64,000 nucleotides of DNA from Candidatus Zhuqueibacterota bacterium (GCA_030950365.1 JAUZRQ010000009.1:62001-126000), one strand, 5' to 3'. Positions 1-8,984 are shown, counted from the stretch's first letter. The notes: generated by a model not told the origin, from the letters alone. Program-made: numbers and translations.

Positions 1-263
1 CGGTTGTCAGGCCTCATGGCGCATATACAGAAATGGGCCTGCCTCAGGTCTTGCCGCTCGCTCTCATCGCCGGTTTCGGGCAGCAGATACCAGTTTCCGA
101 GACCGTCGCGTCCAAAACGGGGATCATCACCAAGGGCTTTTTGCAGCAGCCGCTCCGCCGATGCGACCGAGCCACCGCGCAGGTGAAACAGCGAGCGCGC
201 GATCGCCAGCGCCGGGGCGCTTCCCCCGTGCTGTTTCAGAAATTCAATCACCTTTTGTTTCAT
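1..263 (-). CDS. Hypothetical protein, N-terminal part (cut by window edge)
   Basis: Open frame on the minus strand from an ATG at 261-263 to the window edge, 87 codons visible. The first ~60 residues (start MKQKVIEFLKQHGGSAPALA) look like a small winged-helix/HARE-HTH-type domain: helix, a turn with GGS, a second helix ending AERLLQKAL, then a wing-like DPRFGRDGLGNWYLL. This resemblance is by pattern only. Such a domain often precedes a nuclease or other catalytic domain, but the rest lies outside the window, so no function is assigned. Its start overlaps the end of the upstream CYTH gene by 20 bases on the same strand, which suggests translational coupling. Confidence 0.6.
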   Translation of the reverse strand, partial: MKQKVIEFLKQHGGSAPALAIARSLFHLRGGSVASAERLLQKALGDDPRFGRDGLGNWYLLPETGDESERQDLRQAHFCICAMRPDN

Positions 264-783
264 ACGCCACCTTTTTGCGCTCCATCAAATCGCAATAGGA
301 CAGGGCGACGAGCTGCGAAGGCTCGATCTGAAAGATTCGTAAATATCGTTCCAGCTTACGCTGCTCTTCCTCGTGATCCCGTTCGGGCGTCATCACGGCC
401 TCGAACTCTAAAAAGCCGCCCAGTCCCACCACCACATCCAGGTGCACACGTACGTTATCGATGGTGTAGAGTTCGCGCGTTTTTTCGACCACGGTGCGCA
501 CGTTGTAAGCTGCACGCAGCATGGCTTCCAGGCGCGCCGGTTCCGGAGCCAGGTAGATTTGATACTGGCTTTCACGCGGCCCGGGCTGGTCATCCCGCTG
601 ATAAAAAATGAGTTCGCCGTTGTCCTCGTCGCTGTTCAAACGCAGTTTGAGGCGGCCGCGCTCGCAGTCGAAATAAATGTCCTTTTGCACGATCGTCCGC
701 CGGAAAGTTCCCCCCAATTGCTCGATGCACTTTCGCGCAAAATCGAACTCCTCGTAACGCGCCTTCAACTCGATGTTTTGCAT
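244..783 (-). CDS. CYTH-domain protein (class IV adenylate cyclase/triphosphatase-like)
   Basis: 179 aa, about the usual size for a stand-alone CYTH protein. It begins MQNIELKARYEE, the family N-terminal ExExK-type signature (I-E-L-K-A), and has alternating charged strands expected of the triphosphate tunnel: KDIYFDCERGRLKLRL, GELIFYQRDD, then LGGFLEFEAVM near residue 125, where acidic residues bind metal. Known members hydrolyse triphosphates (thiamine triphosphate, inorganic tripolyphosphate) or make cAMP. Sequence alone does not decide which. No clear Shine-Dalgarno is seen. It overlaps the next minus-strand gene by 20 bases. Confidence 0.8.
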   Translation of the reverse strand: MQNIELKARYEEFDFARKCIEQLGGTFRRTIVQKDIYFDCERGRLKLRLNSDEDNGELIFYQRDDQPGPRESQYQIYLAPEPARLEAMLRAAYNVRTVVEKTRELYTIDNVRVHLDVVVGLGGFLEFEAVMTPERDHEEEQRKLERYLRIFQIEPSQLVALSYCDLMERKKVAYETKGD

Positions 784-829
784 TTAGAAACCCCATTGCC
801 TGTCGATATTCTTAAATGAAATGCAACAT

Positions 830-859
830 TTGAAAAAATATTGAAATATCTGTTAAAAT
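830..859 (+). promoter_or_regulatory. Possible sigma-70 promoter for the PstS-like gene
   Basis: TTGAAA (830-835) and TAAAAT (854-859) are separated by 18 bases in the AT-rich divergent gap between the CYTH gene and the PstS-like gene. Both boxes are near consensus, but the region is so AT-rich that a chance match is possible. Confidence 0.3.
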
Positions 860-926
860 GCAATTTAAATACGGTGCGTAAATATTTTTTCAAATGTAGA
901 CAGAGACCAAACGGAGATTGCCTTTG

Positions 927-1841
927 ATGCCTCAAAAATTGAAATCGAATCCAAATGTTCTGTATGGCCTTTGCAGGTTCCGGAATGCGGCCTTCATGAC
1001 TATATGGGCCATGGTCGGCCTGCTTTTGTTGTCCCTATCGGACGCGCAGGCGCAAAACTGGCTCAAAAAAAATAAAAAAGAGGAAAAGCCGCGACTCGTG
1101 GTGGCTGGTTCGGTGAGCTGCAAAAGCATTTTCGATCCGGCCGTGGTGCGGCATTTTGCCAAAACGCGCAAATGGGACGTGACCATCTACGGCTCGGGCA
1201 GCGAGGCCGCCATCGAAGCGGTGTACACCGGCGCCGTCGATCTGGCTATTTCCACCCGGCCGCTCACCGAGAAAGAACGCGCTAAGGGTCTGCGCGATTC
1301 GCTGATTGCCTACGACGCCATTGCGGTGGTGGTGCACAAGTCCAATCCGGTGCAGAAGCTTTCCATGAAACAGTTGAACAAAATTCTGCGCCGCAAGATC
1401 AAAACCTGGAAAAAGCTCGGCTGGCTGGATCAGCCGATTTCGGTGATTTTGCCGGATACCAGCTCCGGGCTGCGCACCATGTTTTTGCAAGCCGCGCTTC
1501 GCGGCAAGAAGATGAAAGTGCAGCCCAAAGAGGCGTTATCAACTTACGGCGCCATAGCCATGGTGCGTCAGGACACCCTTTCGATCACCATTTGTAGCCT
1601 GAGCCAGACCCGATATGCACATTTGAAACCCTTGGCCATCGAAGGCATCCGGCCGAGCAAAGAAACCATTGCCAATGGCACTTACCCCCTACGCGTGCCA
1701 GTGTTTCTGGTGACAAAAGGGCAGCCCACTCAACTAGTACAAACGTTTCTGAATTGGATGATGACTGGCAAAGTGTACACGGCACTGGCAAAACTGTTTT
1801 ATGTCCCAACTCAGGAGCCACGTTCCATGTTTGCAGAGTAA
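927..1841 (+). CDS. PstS-like periplasmic substrate-binding protein
   Basis: 304 aa from the ATG at 927, which follows a GGAG at 913-916; an in-frame TTG at 918 is less likely. A hydrophobic stretch around residues 24-42 ending in DAQAQ is a probable signal peptide, long at its N-terminus. The mature part begins with KPRLVVAGSVSC and contains YGSGSEAAIEAVYTGAVDLAISTRPL. This matches the first ligand loop of phosphate/sulfate-type binding proteins, where a serine-rich loop meets the anion and the GxxDLxxSxR motif follows. Later DTSSGLRTMFLQ matches the second ligand loop. The protein lacks nearby pstCAB genes, so it may serve a distant transporter, a sensor, or be a stand-alone anion-binding protein. 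A terminator follows immediately. Confidence 0.75.
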   Translation: MPQKLKSNPNVLYGLCRFRNAAFMTIWAMVGLLLLSLSDAQAQNWLKKNKKEEKPRLVVAGSVSCKSIFDPAVVRHFAKTRKWDVTIYGSGSEAAIEAVYTGAVDLAISTRPLTEKERAKGLRDSLIAYDAIAVVVHKSNPVQKLSMKQLNKILRRKIKTWKKLGWLDQPISVILPDTSSGLRTMFLQAALRGKKMKVQPKEALSTYGAIAMVRQDTLSITICSLSQTRYAHLKPLAIEGIRPSKETIANGTYPLRVPVFLVTKGQPTQLVQTFLNWMMTGKVYTALAKLFYVPTQEPRSMFAE

Positions 1842-1867
1842 GCGGCTCGCCTCCCCTCCACTCTCCT

Positions 1868-1911
1868 CGGCCCCGGCGCATGCTTATCATCGCGTCGGGG
1901 CCGTTTTTTTC
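1868..1911 (+). terminator. Rho-independent terminator after PstS-like gene
   Basis: Twelve-base-pair GC-rich stem CGGCCCCGGCGC (1868-1879) with GCGTCGGGGCCG (1892-1903), one G-U pair, 12-base loop, followed directly by seven T. It lies 26 bases after the stop codon. Confidence 0.85.
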
Positions 1912-2167
1912 TTTCAAATTTCAAACAGGGATCAATACTCCGTGTCCACCAAATGACCGTAATTGCATCGGCTGCAATTTATCTGCAGCAGGGCAATAAA
2001 TTTCAGCATTTGCCGAATTCGAAGACAGGTAAGAAAGTCCGTGCCCGATTCGAGAGGACGCAGATTCCTTGCGGCGGGACATTGAAAACTCACCAGCCTT
2101 GCCAGGCCCGGCGACAGGAAATCGACTGGGAAATTCTGAAGGAAGGATCGAAAGGAGGAAGAAAAAT

Positions 2168-2497
2168 CTACAGGAAACCAAGAAGGCGCTTCTGACGCAG
2201 GCCGTAAATCATCGGTACCCAGAAAAACAGATGCTCAGCCACACCCAGATTTTTTGACTGGCCATAAATCCATTGCATCATGTCGTATAAGAAATCAAAA
2301 TTGACAACGATGTAAACCAGTCCCAGGTATTGCAGGGCCAGCAGCACCAGGGCCATCAGGCCTATGGCGTAAGCCAGTATCTTGAACATGGTGCGAATAA
2401 TCCGGCCGATCAGCAGGCCGAAGCCGGCCGTGAGGATTAGCACAAAAGTTTGTTTATTTGCAAATAAAAAATTCTGTAAATCGGGACTGTTTTCCAT
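2168..2497 (-). CDS. Small membrane protein, FUN14-like
   Basis: 109 aa. Three hydrophobic segments are visible at roughly residues 18-32, 37-62 and 88-98. The pattern GxxIG...K.LAYxIGLxALxLLALQYLGLVYIVVNFD resembles FUN14-family proteins, where a GxxxG-containing helix is followed by LQYxGYxxVNW. The resemblance is by eye, and the function of bacterial members is not known. A purine-rich GAGGAAC precedes the ATG on the minus strand. The gene stands alone, facing the terminator of the PstS-like gene; the 326-base gap between them holds that terminator and nothing else I recognise. Confidence 0.6.
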   Translation of the reverse strand: MENSPDLQNFLFANKQTFVLILTAGFGLLIGRIIRTMFKILAYAIGLMALVLLALQYLGLVYIVVNFDFLYDMMQWIYGQSKNLGVAEHLFFWVPMIYGLRQKRLLGFL

Positions 2498-2548
2498 TGG
2501 TGTTCCTCACCATCCGTTTCGTTTTCTTGTAACACGGTAGCGGTTCGT

Positions 2549-2720
2549 AACTATTCAGCTATTTTCGTTTGATGAAAACTTGCCCTGTCATCGCGAGCAG
2601 CCGCCGCGAGGCGGGTGCGCCTGTCCGACCGCTGGCGGATGGCGATCTCACTGTCGATATGCTTATGAGATCGCGTCGTCGTTCCGCTCCTCGCGATGAC
2701 GGGTAAGTGGCTGAATAGTT
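2549..2720. repeat. MITE-like repeat with 11-bp terminal inverted repeats
   Basis: A 172-base segment bounded by AACTATTCAGC (2549-2559) and its perfect inverse GCTGAATAGTT (2710-2720). The interior is itself partly self-complementary, with GTCATCGCGAG near the left end and CTCGCGATGAC near the right. A close relative with the same ends and interior lies at 63397-63566, and related ends flank 7151-7444. It carries no open frame of note, so it would be a non-autonomous mobile element or a bulk hairpin repeat. It fills the 453-base gap before the GH18 gene together with the palindrome that follows. Confidence 0.75.
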
Positions 2721-2757
2721 TTCCTCCTTCCCAAGTTAAACTTGGGAAGGAGGAAAA
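2719..2757. repeat. Near-perfect palindrome, CTCCTTCCCAAGTT family
   Basis: Arms of 19 bases (2719-2737 and 2739-2757) are perfect inverted repeats around a single central base. The core CTCCTTCCCAAGTT/AACTTGGGAAGGAG is repeated exactly at 8956-8984. It abuts the right end of the MITE-like repeat. It could form a hairpin in RNA from either strand and may act as a terminator-like element. Confidence 0.75.
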
Positions 2758-2950
2758 TTGACGGTGCGCCTGAACCACTACATGACACTTAAGGTATCGT
2801 CTTATTTTTAAAAACGTTGAAAGAATTGTAACAATTTTAAAATTTCTGAAAATGAAAGTTCAGATTTTTATGTTTCCTTTTAACCGCTGATGCGCTATAT
2901 TATCGTCTTGATTTTTTTGCAATTGATTACCGCTAACGAAGGAGACCCAC

Positions 2951-5437
2951 TTGTTCAGACGCATATTCGCTTGGCTATTGCTCGGTTCGATCGCGCTTTT
3001 CACATCCCGCATCGGCAGCGCACAGGAAGAATTCAGCATTCATCAGTTGGAATGGCAGCAACATCGAAACCTGCCGCCCAATCCGGAGCTGCTCGGACGG
3101 CCGGGGGAAGCCGTGCAGCCACTCAATCCCGTACTGGCCCGAGCGAAGAGTTTGAGGGCCACGGTATTTGGCTATCTGCCCTACTGGAGCTCGAGCGCGT
3201 TTTTGCGCTATGACCTGCTCACCCACATTGCGGTATTTTCTGTCGAAGTCAACGCCGATGGCACGCTGGGCAACGACCATGGCTGGCCATGGACCAGCCT
3301 GATCAACAAGGCGCATTCGCAGGGCGTGAAAATCATTCTGGTGGCCACGCTGTTCGACGGTGCGAAAATCAAAACGCTGATTACCAATCCGACCTATAAA
3401 CAGCGTTTCTTCAACAATATCAAAGCGAAAATGCTCGAGGGTCAGGCGGATGGACTGAACATCGATTTCGAGGGATCGAACAGCACTGGCTGGCGGCAAT
3501 ACATCAACGGCTTCATGGCGGAATTGACCGACTTTCTGCACCGCGAAATTCCAGGCAGCGAAGTGAGCTTTGCCGGACCTGCGGTTAACTGGAACGGAAG
3601 TTGGGATCTCGCAGGGCTGGCCAATAGCTGCGACTATATTTTCATCATGGGATACGATTTCTACGGAAGTTGGAGCTCCACTTCCGGTCCCAACGCCCCG
3701 CTCACCGGCGGCTCCATCAACATCACCAACACCATCAACAACCAGTACGGCTACATCACGCAAACACAGCCGGAAAAACTGATTCTCGGTGTTCCGTATT
3801 TCGGGCTGCATTGGGAGACCTTTACCGATGCTCCCTATTCCAACGTCATCAACTGGATCGGTGCCAAACAGTTTCAATCGGCGCAGGCGGGTGCGCTGAC
3901 CTACGGCACGCAGTGGGATGGCGAATCGCAAACGCCATGGTACCGTTGGGACGATGGCAGCACCTGGAATCAGGTGTGGTTCGACAACGATTCCAGCCTG
4001 GGGCTGAAATACGAGCTGGCGCTGATCAAGAATCTCAAAGGCGTCGGCATGTGGGCGCTGGGTTACGATGGCAACCGCCAGGAATTGTGGAACGCGCTGG
4101 ACCAATATTTCGGCAGGGGCCTCGATCCCGTTCCCGATGAACCGCTATCGCTGCGGGTCATGCCATCGAGCGTCGGCGCCATTCGCGTGCAGTTTGAACC
4201 GGCCAAACTGGCAACCGGCTATTTCATCTATCTCAGTCAAGATGGCTTGACGTTTCCGGATTCGGTGTTCAGCGCGCAACCCGATGTCCGGCTCACCGGA
4301 CTGCAGACCGGCGGACTGTATTTCGTGCGCGTGCGCGCGGTAAACGCAACCGGGTTATCGCAGCCCACCGAGGTGCTCGCCGCCACGGCCTCGGCTTCCG
4401 CGCCGGTGTTGATCGTCAACGGCTTCGACCGCACCTCTGGTACGGTGAATCCACGGAATTACATTCGCCAGCATGCAAAGGCCGTGGCGCAGGCCGGTTT
4501 GCCGGTGGCCTCGTGCAGCAACGAAGCCGTGTTTCGCGGCAAAATCGCGCTGCAAGCGTTTCAGGTGGTGGACTGGATCCTCGGAGACGAAAGCACCGCC
4601 GATGATACGTTCAATCCCATTGAGCAGGACTCGGTCAGAGCCTTTTTGCGGGCCGGCGGCCGGCTGTTCGTGTCCGGTGCGGAAATCGGCTGGGATCTGG
4701 TGGCCAAAGGCAATTCCCGCGACCAGGCCTTTTACAACGATTTTCTGAAAGCCACGTACCTCGAGGATGCGCCGCTGGGCCGCAAAGCCACCTATTATTC
4801 CGCCAAACCGATTACCGGCAGTCTTTTTGATGGCCTGTCCTCGTTTTCTTTCGACAACGGTACAAACGGCACTTATGATGTGGACTGGCCGGATGCCATC
4901 CGCGGCTGGAAGGGCGGACGCAACTGCCTGGCCTATGTGGGCGTGGATGTGAACAGCGGCGGTGCCGCAGGCGTGGTTTACGAAGGGCTGTTTCCGGGCG
5001 GAAGCCAACCGGGCAAGCTGGTCTATCTGGCGATTCCGTTCGAAACCATCTACCCCGAAAATCGCCGCAACGCCATCATGGCGCGGATTTTGAACTTCTT
5101 CGAAGCAGGCATCACCAGCCTTGCCGACCGCCATGTCACACCAAAATCATTTCAGCTTTTGCCAAATTATCCGAATCCATTTAATATCAGCACGCGCATT
5201 CGATTCATCATTCCGGAACGCGGACGCATTTCTCTGGTGATCTACAACGCCTACGGACAGCAAATCAACCACCTCGAACGATCGTTTTCAGTGGCCGGAC
5301 GTCACGACATCCCCTGGGACGGCACCGATGCCATCGGACAGGTCGTGCCATCCGGGATTTATTTTTACCGAATTCGGTTTACCGGCAGCCAGGGAACCAC
5401 CGCCGTTCGCTCCGGTCGTATGACGTTGCTCAAGTAA
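2951..5437 (+). CDS. Secreted glycoside hydrolase family 18 protein with sorting domain
   Basis: 828 aa, started at TTG 2951 because AAGGAGA lies just upstream and a signal peptide (FRRIFAWLLLGSIALF...GSAQ) follows at once. Residues ~65-390 are a GH18 TIM barrel: FGYLPYWSS opens the first strand, and D167-G-L-N-I-D-F-E174 is the catalytic strand with the acid/base Glu174. The usual second Asp of DxxDxDxE is Asn here (N170). MGYDFYGSWSS and GMWALGYDGN are further barrel strands. A fibronectin-III-like domain (~395-480) and a region of unknown function (~480-720, begins VLIVNGFDRTSG) follow. The last ~95 residues (NYPNPFN ... SGIYFYRI ... LLK) form a FlgD-like/type IX sorting domain. Probably a cell-surface or secreted chitinase-like or peptidoglycan-active enzyme; the substrate is unknown. 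Confidence 0.85.
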   Translation: MFRRIFAWLLLGSIALFTSRIGSAQEEFSIHQLEWQQHRNLPPNPELLGRPGEAVQPLNPVLARAKSLRATVFGYLPYWSSSAFLRYDLLTHIAVFSVEVNADGTLGNDHGWPWTSLINKAHSQGVKIILVATLFDGAKIKTLITNPTYKQRFFNNIKAKMLEGQADGLNIDFEGSNSTGWRQYINGFMAELTDFLHREIPGSEVSFAGPAVNWNGSWDLAGLANSCDYIFIMGYDFYGSWSSTSGPNAPLTGGSINITNTINNQYGYITQTQPEKLILGVPYFGLHWETFTDAPYSNVINWIGAKQFQSAQAGALTYGTQWDGESQTPWYRWDDGSTWNQVWFDNDSSLGLKYELALIKNLKGVGMWALGYDGNRQELWNALDQYFGRGLDPVPDEPLSLRVMPSSVGAIRVQFEPAKLATGYFIYLSQDGLTFPDSVFSAQPDVRLTGLQTGGLYFVRVRAVNATGLSQPTEVLAATASASAPVLIVNGFDRTSGTVNPRNYIRQHAKAVAQAGLPVASCSNEAVFRGKIALQAFQVVDWILGDESTADDTFNPIEQDSVRAFLRAGGRLFVSGAEIGWDLVAKGNSRDQAFYNDFLKATYLEDAPLGRKATYYSAKPITGSLFDGLSSFSFDNGTNGTYDVDWPDAIRGWKGGRNCLAYVGVDVNSGGAAGVVYEGLFPGGSQPGKLVYLAIPFETIYPENRRNAIMARILNFFEAGITSLADRHVTPKSFQLLPNYPNPFNISTRIRFIIPERGRISLVIYNAYGQQINHLERSFSVAGRHDIPWDGTDAIGQVVPSGIYFYRIRFTGSQGTTAVRSGRMTLLK

Positions 5438-5527
5438 CCCATCCGCTTGGGCTGTTTCGAAAGAATCCGATTGGCTTCCATAGGACGTCAACGCAGGAAT
5501 ATGAACCGTATCAAGGATTGACACCCG

Positions 5528-6976
5528 ATGAAGGTATGCTTTGCCACGAGTGAGTGTGTGCCGTATGCGAAAACGGGCGGATTGGCCGATGTGAGCGCTT
5601 CGCTGTCGCGGGCGCTGGCGCGGCTCGGCTGCAAAGTCAAGATCTTTCATCCCCTGTATCGTTCCCTCAACCCCAAGGACCACCACCTCACCTTCGCTGA
5701 GGAGCTCAAAAACCTGACGGTGTTTATTGCCGGCAAGCCGGTGCGGTTCAATGTCTGGTACAAAAAAGAGCCCGGGCTGGCGCTGGAAACCTATTTCATC
5801 GATTGCCCGATGTATTTCGCCCGGGAAGCGATTTACACCGATGACACCGATGAAGACGAACGGTTTATCTTTTTCCAGGATGCCATCATTCGCGTGCTGC
5901 AGCAACTGGTCTGGACACCCGACATCATGCATTGCAACGACTGGCAGACCGCTCTGTTGCCGGTGTATCTGAAACTGAAATATAGCTGGGACCGGCTGTT
6001 TGCCAGCACACGCAGTCTGCTGACGCTGCACAACCTCGAATATCAGGGCAAATTTAGCCCGCAAACCATCGGCAAGGCCGGCCTGCCCATGGAGCATTAT
6101 TATCCCACCGGGCCGTTCGAATTTTACGGCAGCTTCAGTTTTTTAAAGGCCGGAATTCTCTTTGCGGATCTATTGAACACCGTCAGCGAAACCTATGCGC
6201 GCGAGATTCAAACCCCGGAATACGGGGCCGGGCTGGACGGGGTGCTGCGCACACGCAAAGACGATCTGTACGGCATTCTGAACGGCATCGATACCGTGGC
6301 CTGGAATCCCCGCAGCGACACGCTGATCCCCTACCGATATGGCATCAAGACGCTGAAATTCAAGGCACAGAACACGGCCAGTCTGCGGGCGCGGGCGGGA
6401 TTGCCCGGCGATGGAGGGGCCCCGCTCATCGGCATCGTGGCGCGGCTGGTGCATCAGAAAGGCTTCGATCTGTTGCCGCCGATCTGGAGCCAGTTGATGG
6501 AACTGCCGGCACAATGGGTGGTGCTGGGCACGGGAGACCGGGAGTTCGAGGATTTCTTCCGGCGGGCGGCACGGCGGCACCCGCAGAAAGTCGCGGCGAT
6601 TATTGAATTCAACAATGAGCTTGCGCACCTGATCACCGCCGGCAGCGATCTATTTCTGATGCCGTCGAAATATGAGCCCTGCGGATTGAATCAGATGTAC
6701 AGCCTAAATTACGGCACGGTTCCCGTGGTGCGCAAAACTGGCGGCCTGGCCGATACGGTGATCGACATCGATGAGAATCCGGCGAAAGGCAACGGCTTTG
6801 TGTTCGGCGATTATTCCCCCGCGGCGTTGATGTTCACTCTTCGGCGCGCGCTGGACCGATTTCCAGACAAAGCTCTTTGGCGCAAAATGATGCTTCGTGG
6901 CATGCGCGCCGATTTTTCCTGGAAACGCTCGGCGCAACAATACCTGGAGCTGTATCAGAAGGCGCTGGCGAAATGA
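5528..6976 (+). CDS. glgA: Glycogen synthase (ADP-glucose type)
   Basis: 482 aa, the normal length for bacterial GlgA. It transfers glucose from a nucleotide sugar to the growing alpha-1,4-glucan in the cytoplasm. Visible family marks are K15-T-G-G-L-A-D-V near the N-terminus, which binds ADP-glucose, HCNDWQTALLPVYL, LTLHNLEYQGKF, and the C-terminal GT5 motif KYEPCGLNQMYSLNYGTVPVVRKTGGLADTV, where the conserved Glu and second KTGGL lie. The gene begins 90 bases after the GH18 gene on the same strand. No other glycogen gene is next to it. Confidence 0.95.
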   Translation: MKVCFATSECVPYAKTGGLADVSASLSRALARLGCKVKIFHPLYRSLNPKDHHLTFAEELKNLTVFIAGKPVRFNVWYKKEPGLALETYFIDCPMYFAREAIYTDDTDEDERFIFFQDAIIRVLQQLVWTPDIMHCNDWQTALLPVYLKLKYSWDRLFASTRSLLTLHNLEYQGKFSPQTIGKAGLPMEHYYPTGPFEFYGSFSFLKAGILFADLLNTVSETYAREIQTPEYGAGLDGVLRTRKDDLYGILNGIDTVAWNPRSDTLIPYRYGIKTLKFKAQNTASLRARAGLPGDGGAPLIGIVARLVHQKGFDLLPPIWSQLMELPAQWVVLGTGDREFEDFFRRAARRHPQKVAAIIEFNNELAHLITAGSDLFLMPSKYEPCGLNQMYSLNYGTVPVVRKTGGLADTVIDIDENPAKGNGFVFGDYSPAALMFTLRRALDRFPDKALWRKMMLRGMRADFSWKRSAQQYLELYQKALAK

Positions 6977-7150
6977 CATGAGCCAGTTTTCTGTGCGGGA
7001 ACTGGTATTGGCTTATGATGGATTTCGTCAAGTATCAGTTTGCTGCAAGCGTTTGCAGAAATCAGGCCAAGCCTTTAACCTGAATGATTTATAAACGATT
7101 TTCTTTTTGGGCGCTAATTTTTAATAATCAATTAGATATACTGCCATTCC

Positions 7151-7444
7151 AGTAACTATTCGGTATTAATCGGGCATTGCCATTTTGAATAGCAACGAAA
7201 CGCCTTGATAATGAATTGGGATATCGACTCTAAAGAACCACAGATTTTACAGATTGGCACTGATTCTTGGGGGGAGCCACGGATGCACACGGATTGAACG
7301 CGGATGGTCTCCCTAAAGCCTTGAAATGATAAATTCGCTATTCCGAAAGCCTTAAAATTAAACCTCAGCGACCTCAGCGTCACTGCGAGAGGTTCGCTTT
7401 TCTTCCTAACTAATGAGTTTTTCAGCATTCGCTGAATAGTTACT
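7151..7444. repeat. Composite MITE-like repeat, 13-14 bp terminal inverted repeats
   Basis: Bounded by AGTAACTATTCGG (7151-7163) and GCTGAATAGTTACT (7431-7444), inverted copies with one or two differences. CATTCC occurs directly outside both ends (7145-7150 and 7445-7450), as a 6-bp target duplication would. Inside are two other dispersed motifs: ACGGATGCACACGGATTGAA (7280-7299), related to 44946-44968, and CAGCGTCACTGCGAGAG (7375-7391), related to 10379-10409 and 45015-45033. Together with simple AT-rich DNA it explains most of the 609-base gene-free gap 6977-7585. Confidence 0.7.
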
Positions 7445-7585
7445 CATTCCATGGATCGATTGGGGCATTTTTAGATTCCGGCACGCGTCAGCTTGTGCTG
7501 TATCCACAAGCTGAGCGAGCCTGAAATGACAAAGCATTTGAATTTTCAAAAATATTAAAAATCGATGAATAACCAGGGTTAAAAA

Positions 7586-8797
7586 CTACTTAATCAGAGT
7601 CATGGCAAAACGTTGTTCGCGTGAACCGACTCTGAGCCTCAGCAAATAAATGCCACTCGCGGATGCTCCGGCCTGCCATTGCACACGATAATGACCTGCC
7701 GGTTGCGGTTCAGAAACCAGCGTCGCGATTTTCTCACCCATCAGATTGAAAACACCGAGATCCACTACGGACAGCTTCGACAGCCAATAGCTGATGGTGG
7801 TCGTTTGATTGAATGGATTCGGATAATTCGGATTCAGCCGAAAATACAATTTCGGATCGCCTGATCGACCGCCGATCGACGTTAAAATATCACGAGTGGG
7901 ATAATAAGGTCTGGCAATGGCCCCTTCATCGCTCAGCAAAGCGGACAGGCTGGCATCCTTCAAAATCTCATCCACTTGAACCGTATTGCCATTGAGGAAG
8001 GCAAGTTTGGATATCAGTCGCACGCCATGCGAATAATCCGCATACTCCGCGTGATGGCCGTTATAGACCGGCTGGATGGGGTGGTTTTCGGACAAATGCC
8101 ATCCATAAATGACCACCCTTTCGTACGTCCGGTCCGGGCTGTAAATTTTGTTCGAGATGATGATATCTTTCTTGTGACCGGCAATGATGAAGTCCGAGGA
8201 CCGGTCAAAGCCGATTTGCGAAATCTGCTGCCGGATGGAATCGGTATGCTGTTTGAACACCGGCACCGTTGTCATTTTACTGGATGGCGGAATGGGTTGG
8301 GGATGCAATTTTATTTCTGCTATGCTGTAAATCATATCCACTATCGTTTTGGTTGGCAGCAGGCCATTGAACCGGTCAGCCAGATATTGAGCCGCTGCCG
8401 GCGTCATGGGGATGTACAAATAATCCTGATCCGAGCCAATCGCCAAATAATCGCACGTTGCAAAAAAAGTGCATTCATAACGTTTGCCATTGATCGTTCG
8501 ATGAACGGTCAGGGCTCGCATTTTGCGCGAAAACGAGGGCACATTGCCAGACAGGATTTCCCGGACGACCGCCTTCTCCCTGTCCTGAAGGCTCAAACCG
8601 GTCACGCGTTTGGCAAAGGCCGAGCCGGTCAGCGCATTCCCTGGCCGGTCAGGAAGATTCAGGTATCGCAGGGTATCCGCTGGGGTAGATTGCCGTCTCC
8701 CTGGATTGGGAGTAGCGGTATTCCCGGACGGTGGCAATATCATTTGCAGTGCAACAAACAACAGTGCGGTTTTCACGGAATGGCAATTGGCTGGCAT
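7586..8797 (-). CDS. Secreted protein of unknown function with PNPFN sorting domain
   Basis: 403 aa. The N-terminus is a hydrophobic signal peptide (KTALLFVALQMILPP). Residues ~35-310 match no family I recognise. They contain a cysteine pair (YECTFFATCDYLAIGSDQDYLYIPM) and a region near residues 195-245 rich in Ile/Asp (DFIIAGHKKDIIISNKIYSPDR). The last ~85 residues (NPNYPNPFNQTTTISYWL ... SGIYLLRL ... LIK) are the FlgD-like/type IX sorting domain shared with the proteins at 2951 and 12718. GAGGGG precedes the ATG on the minus strand. Probably exported to the surface; role unknown. Confidence 0.75.
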   Translation of the reverse strand: MPANCHSVKTALLFVALQMILPPSGNTATPNPGRRQSTPADTLRYLNLPDRPGNALTGSAFAKRVTGLSLQDREKAVVREILSGNVPSFSRKMRALTVHRTINGKRYECTFFATCDYLAIGSDQDYLYIPMTPAAAQYLADRFNGLLPTKTIVDMIYSIAEIKLHPQPIPPSSKMTTVPVFKQHTDSIRQQISQIGFDRSSDFIIAGHKKDIIISNKIYSPDRTYERVVIYGWHLSENHPIQPVYNGHHAEYADYSHGVRLISKLAFLNGNTVQVDEILKDASLSALLSDEGAIARPYYPTRDILTSIGGRSGDPKLYFRLNPNYPNPFNQTTTISYWLSKLSVVDLGVFNLMGEKIATLVSEPQPAGHYRVQWQAGASASGIYLLRLRVGSREQRFAMTLIK

Positions 8798-8955
8798 GAT
8801 CCATCCACCCCTCTGATCTTGTAAAATGGATGTGGCACCTTTTTAATCAACTATTCAGCGAGTACAGGATTTGGTCATTCCGCCTTTTAGTGGCGACTGC
8901 AAGGAAGCTGCTGAAATGCCGGAATCTCAATTCCGGACTGAACCTTCCTTATACT

Positions 8956-8984
8956 CTCCTTCCCAAGTTTAACTTGGGAAGGAG
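8956..8984. repeat. Palindrome, second copy of the CTCCTTCCCAAGTT family
   Basis: Arms CTCCTTCCCAAGTT (8956-8969) and AACTTGGGAAGGAG (8971-8984) are perfect around one central T. The same 14-base arms occur at 2724-2752. The upstream flank begins AACTATTCAGC (8849-8859), one end of the MITE-like family, with no matching right end seen. Confidence 0.75.

Noticed and set aside
2975-4105. Long antisense frame opposite the GH18 gene
   Set aside because: It is a shadow of the coding strand; it has no ribosome site or domain. The same holds for other long antisense frames opposite strong genes, such as 45275-46534.
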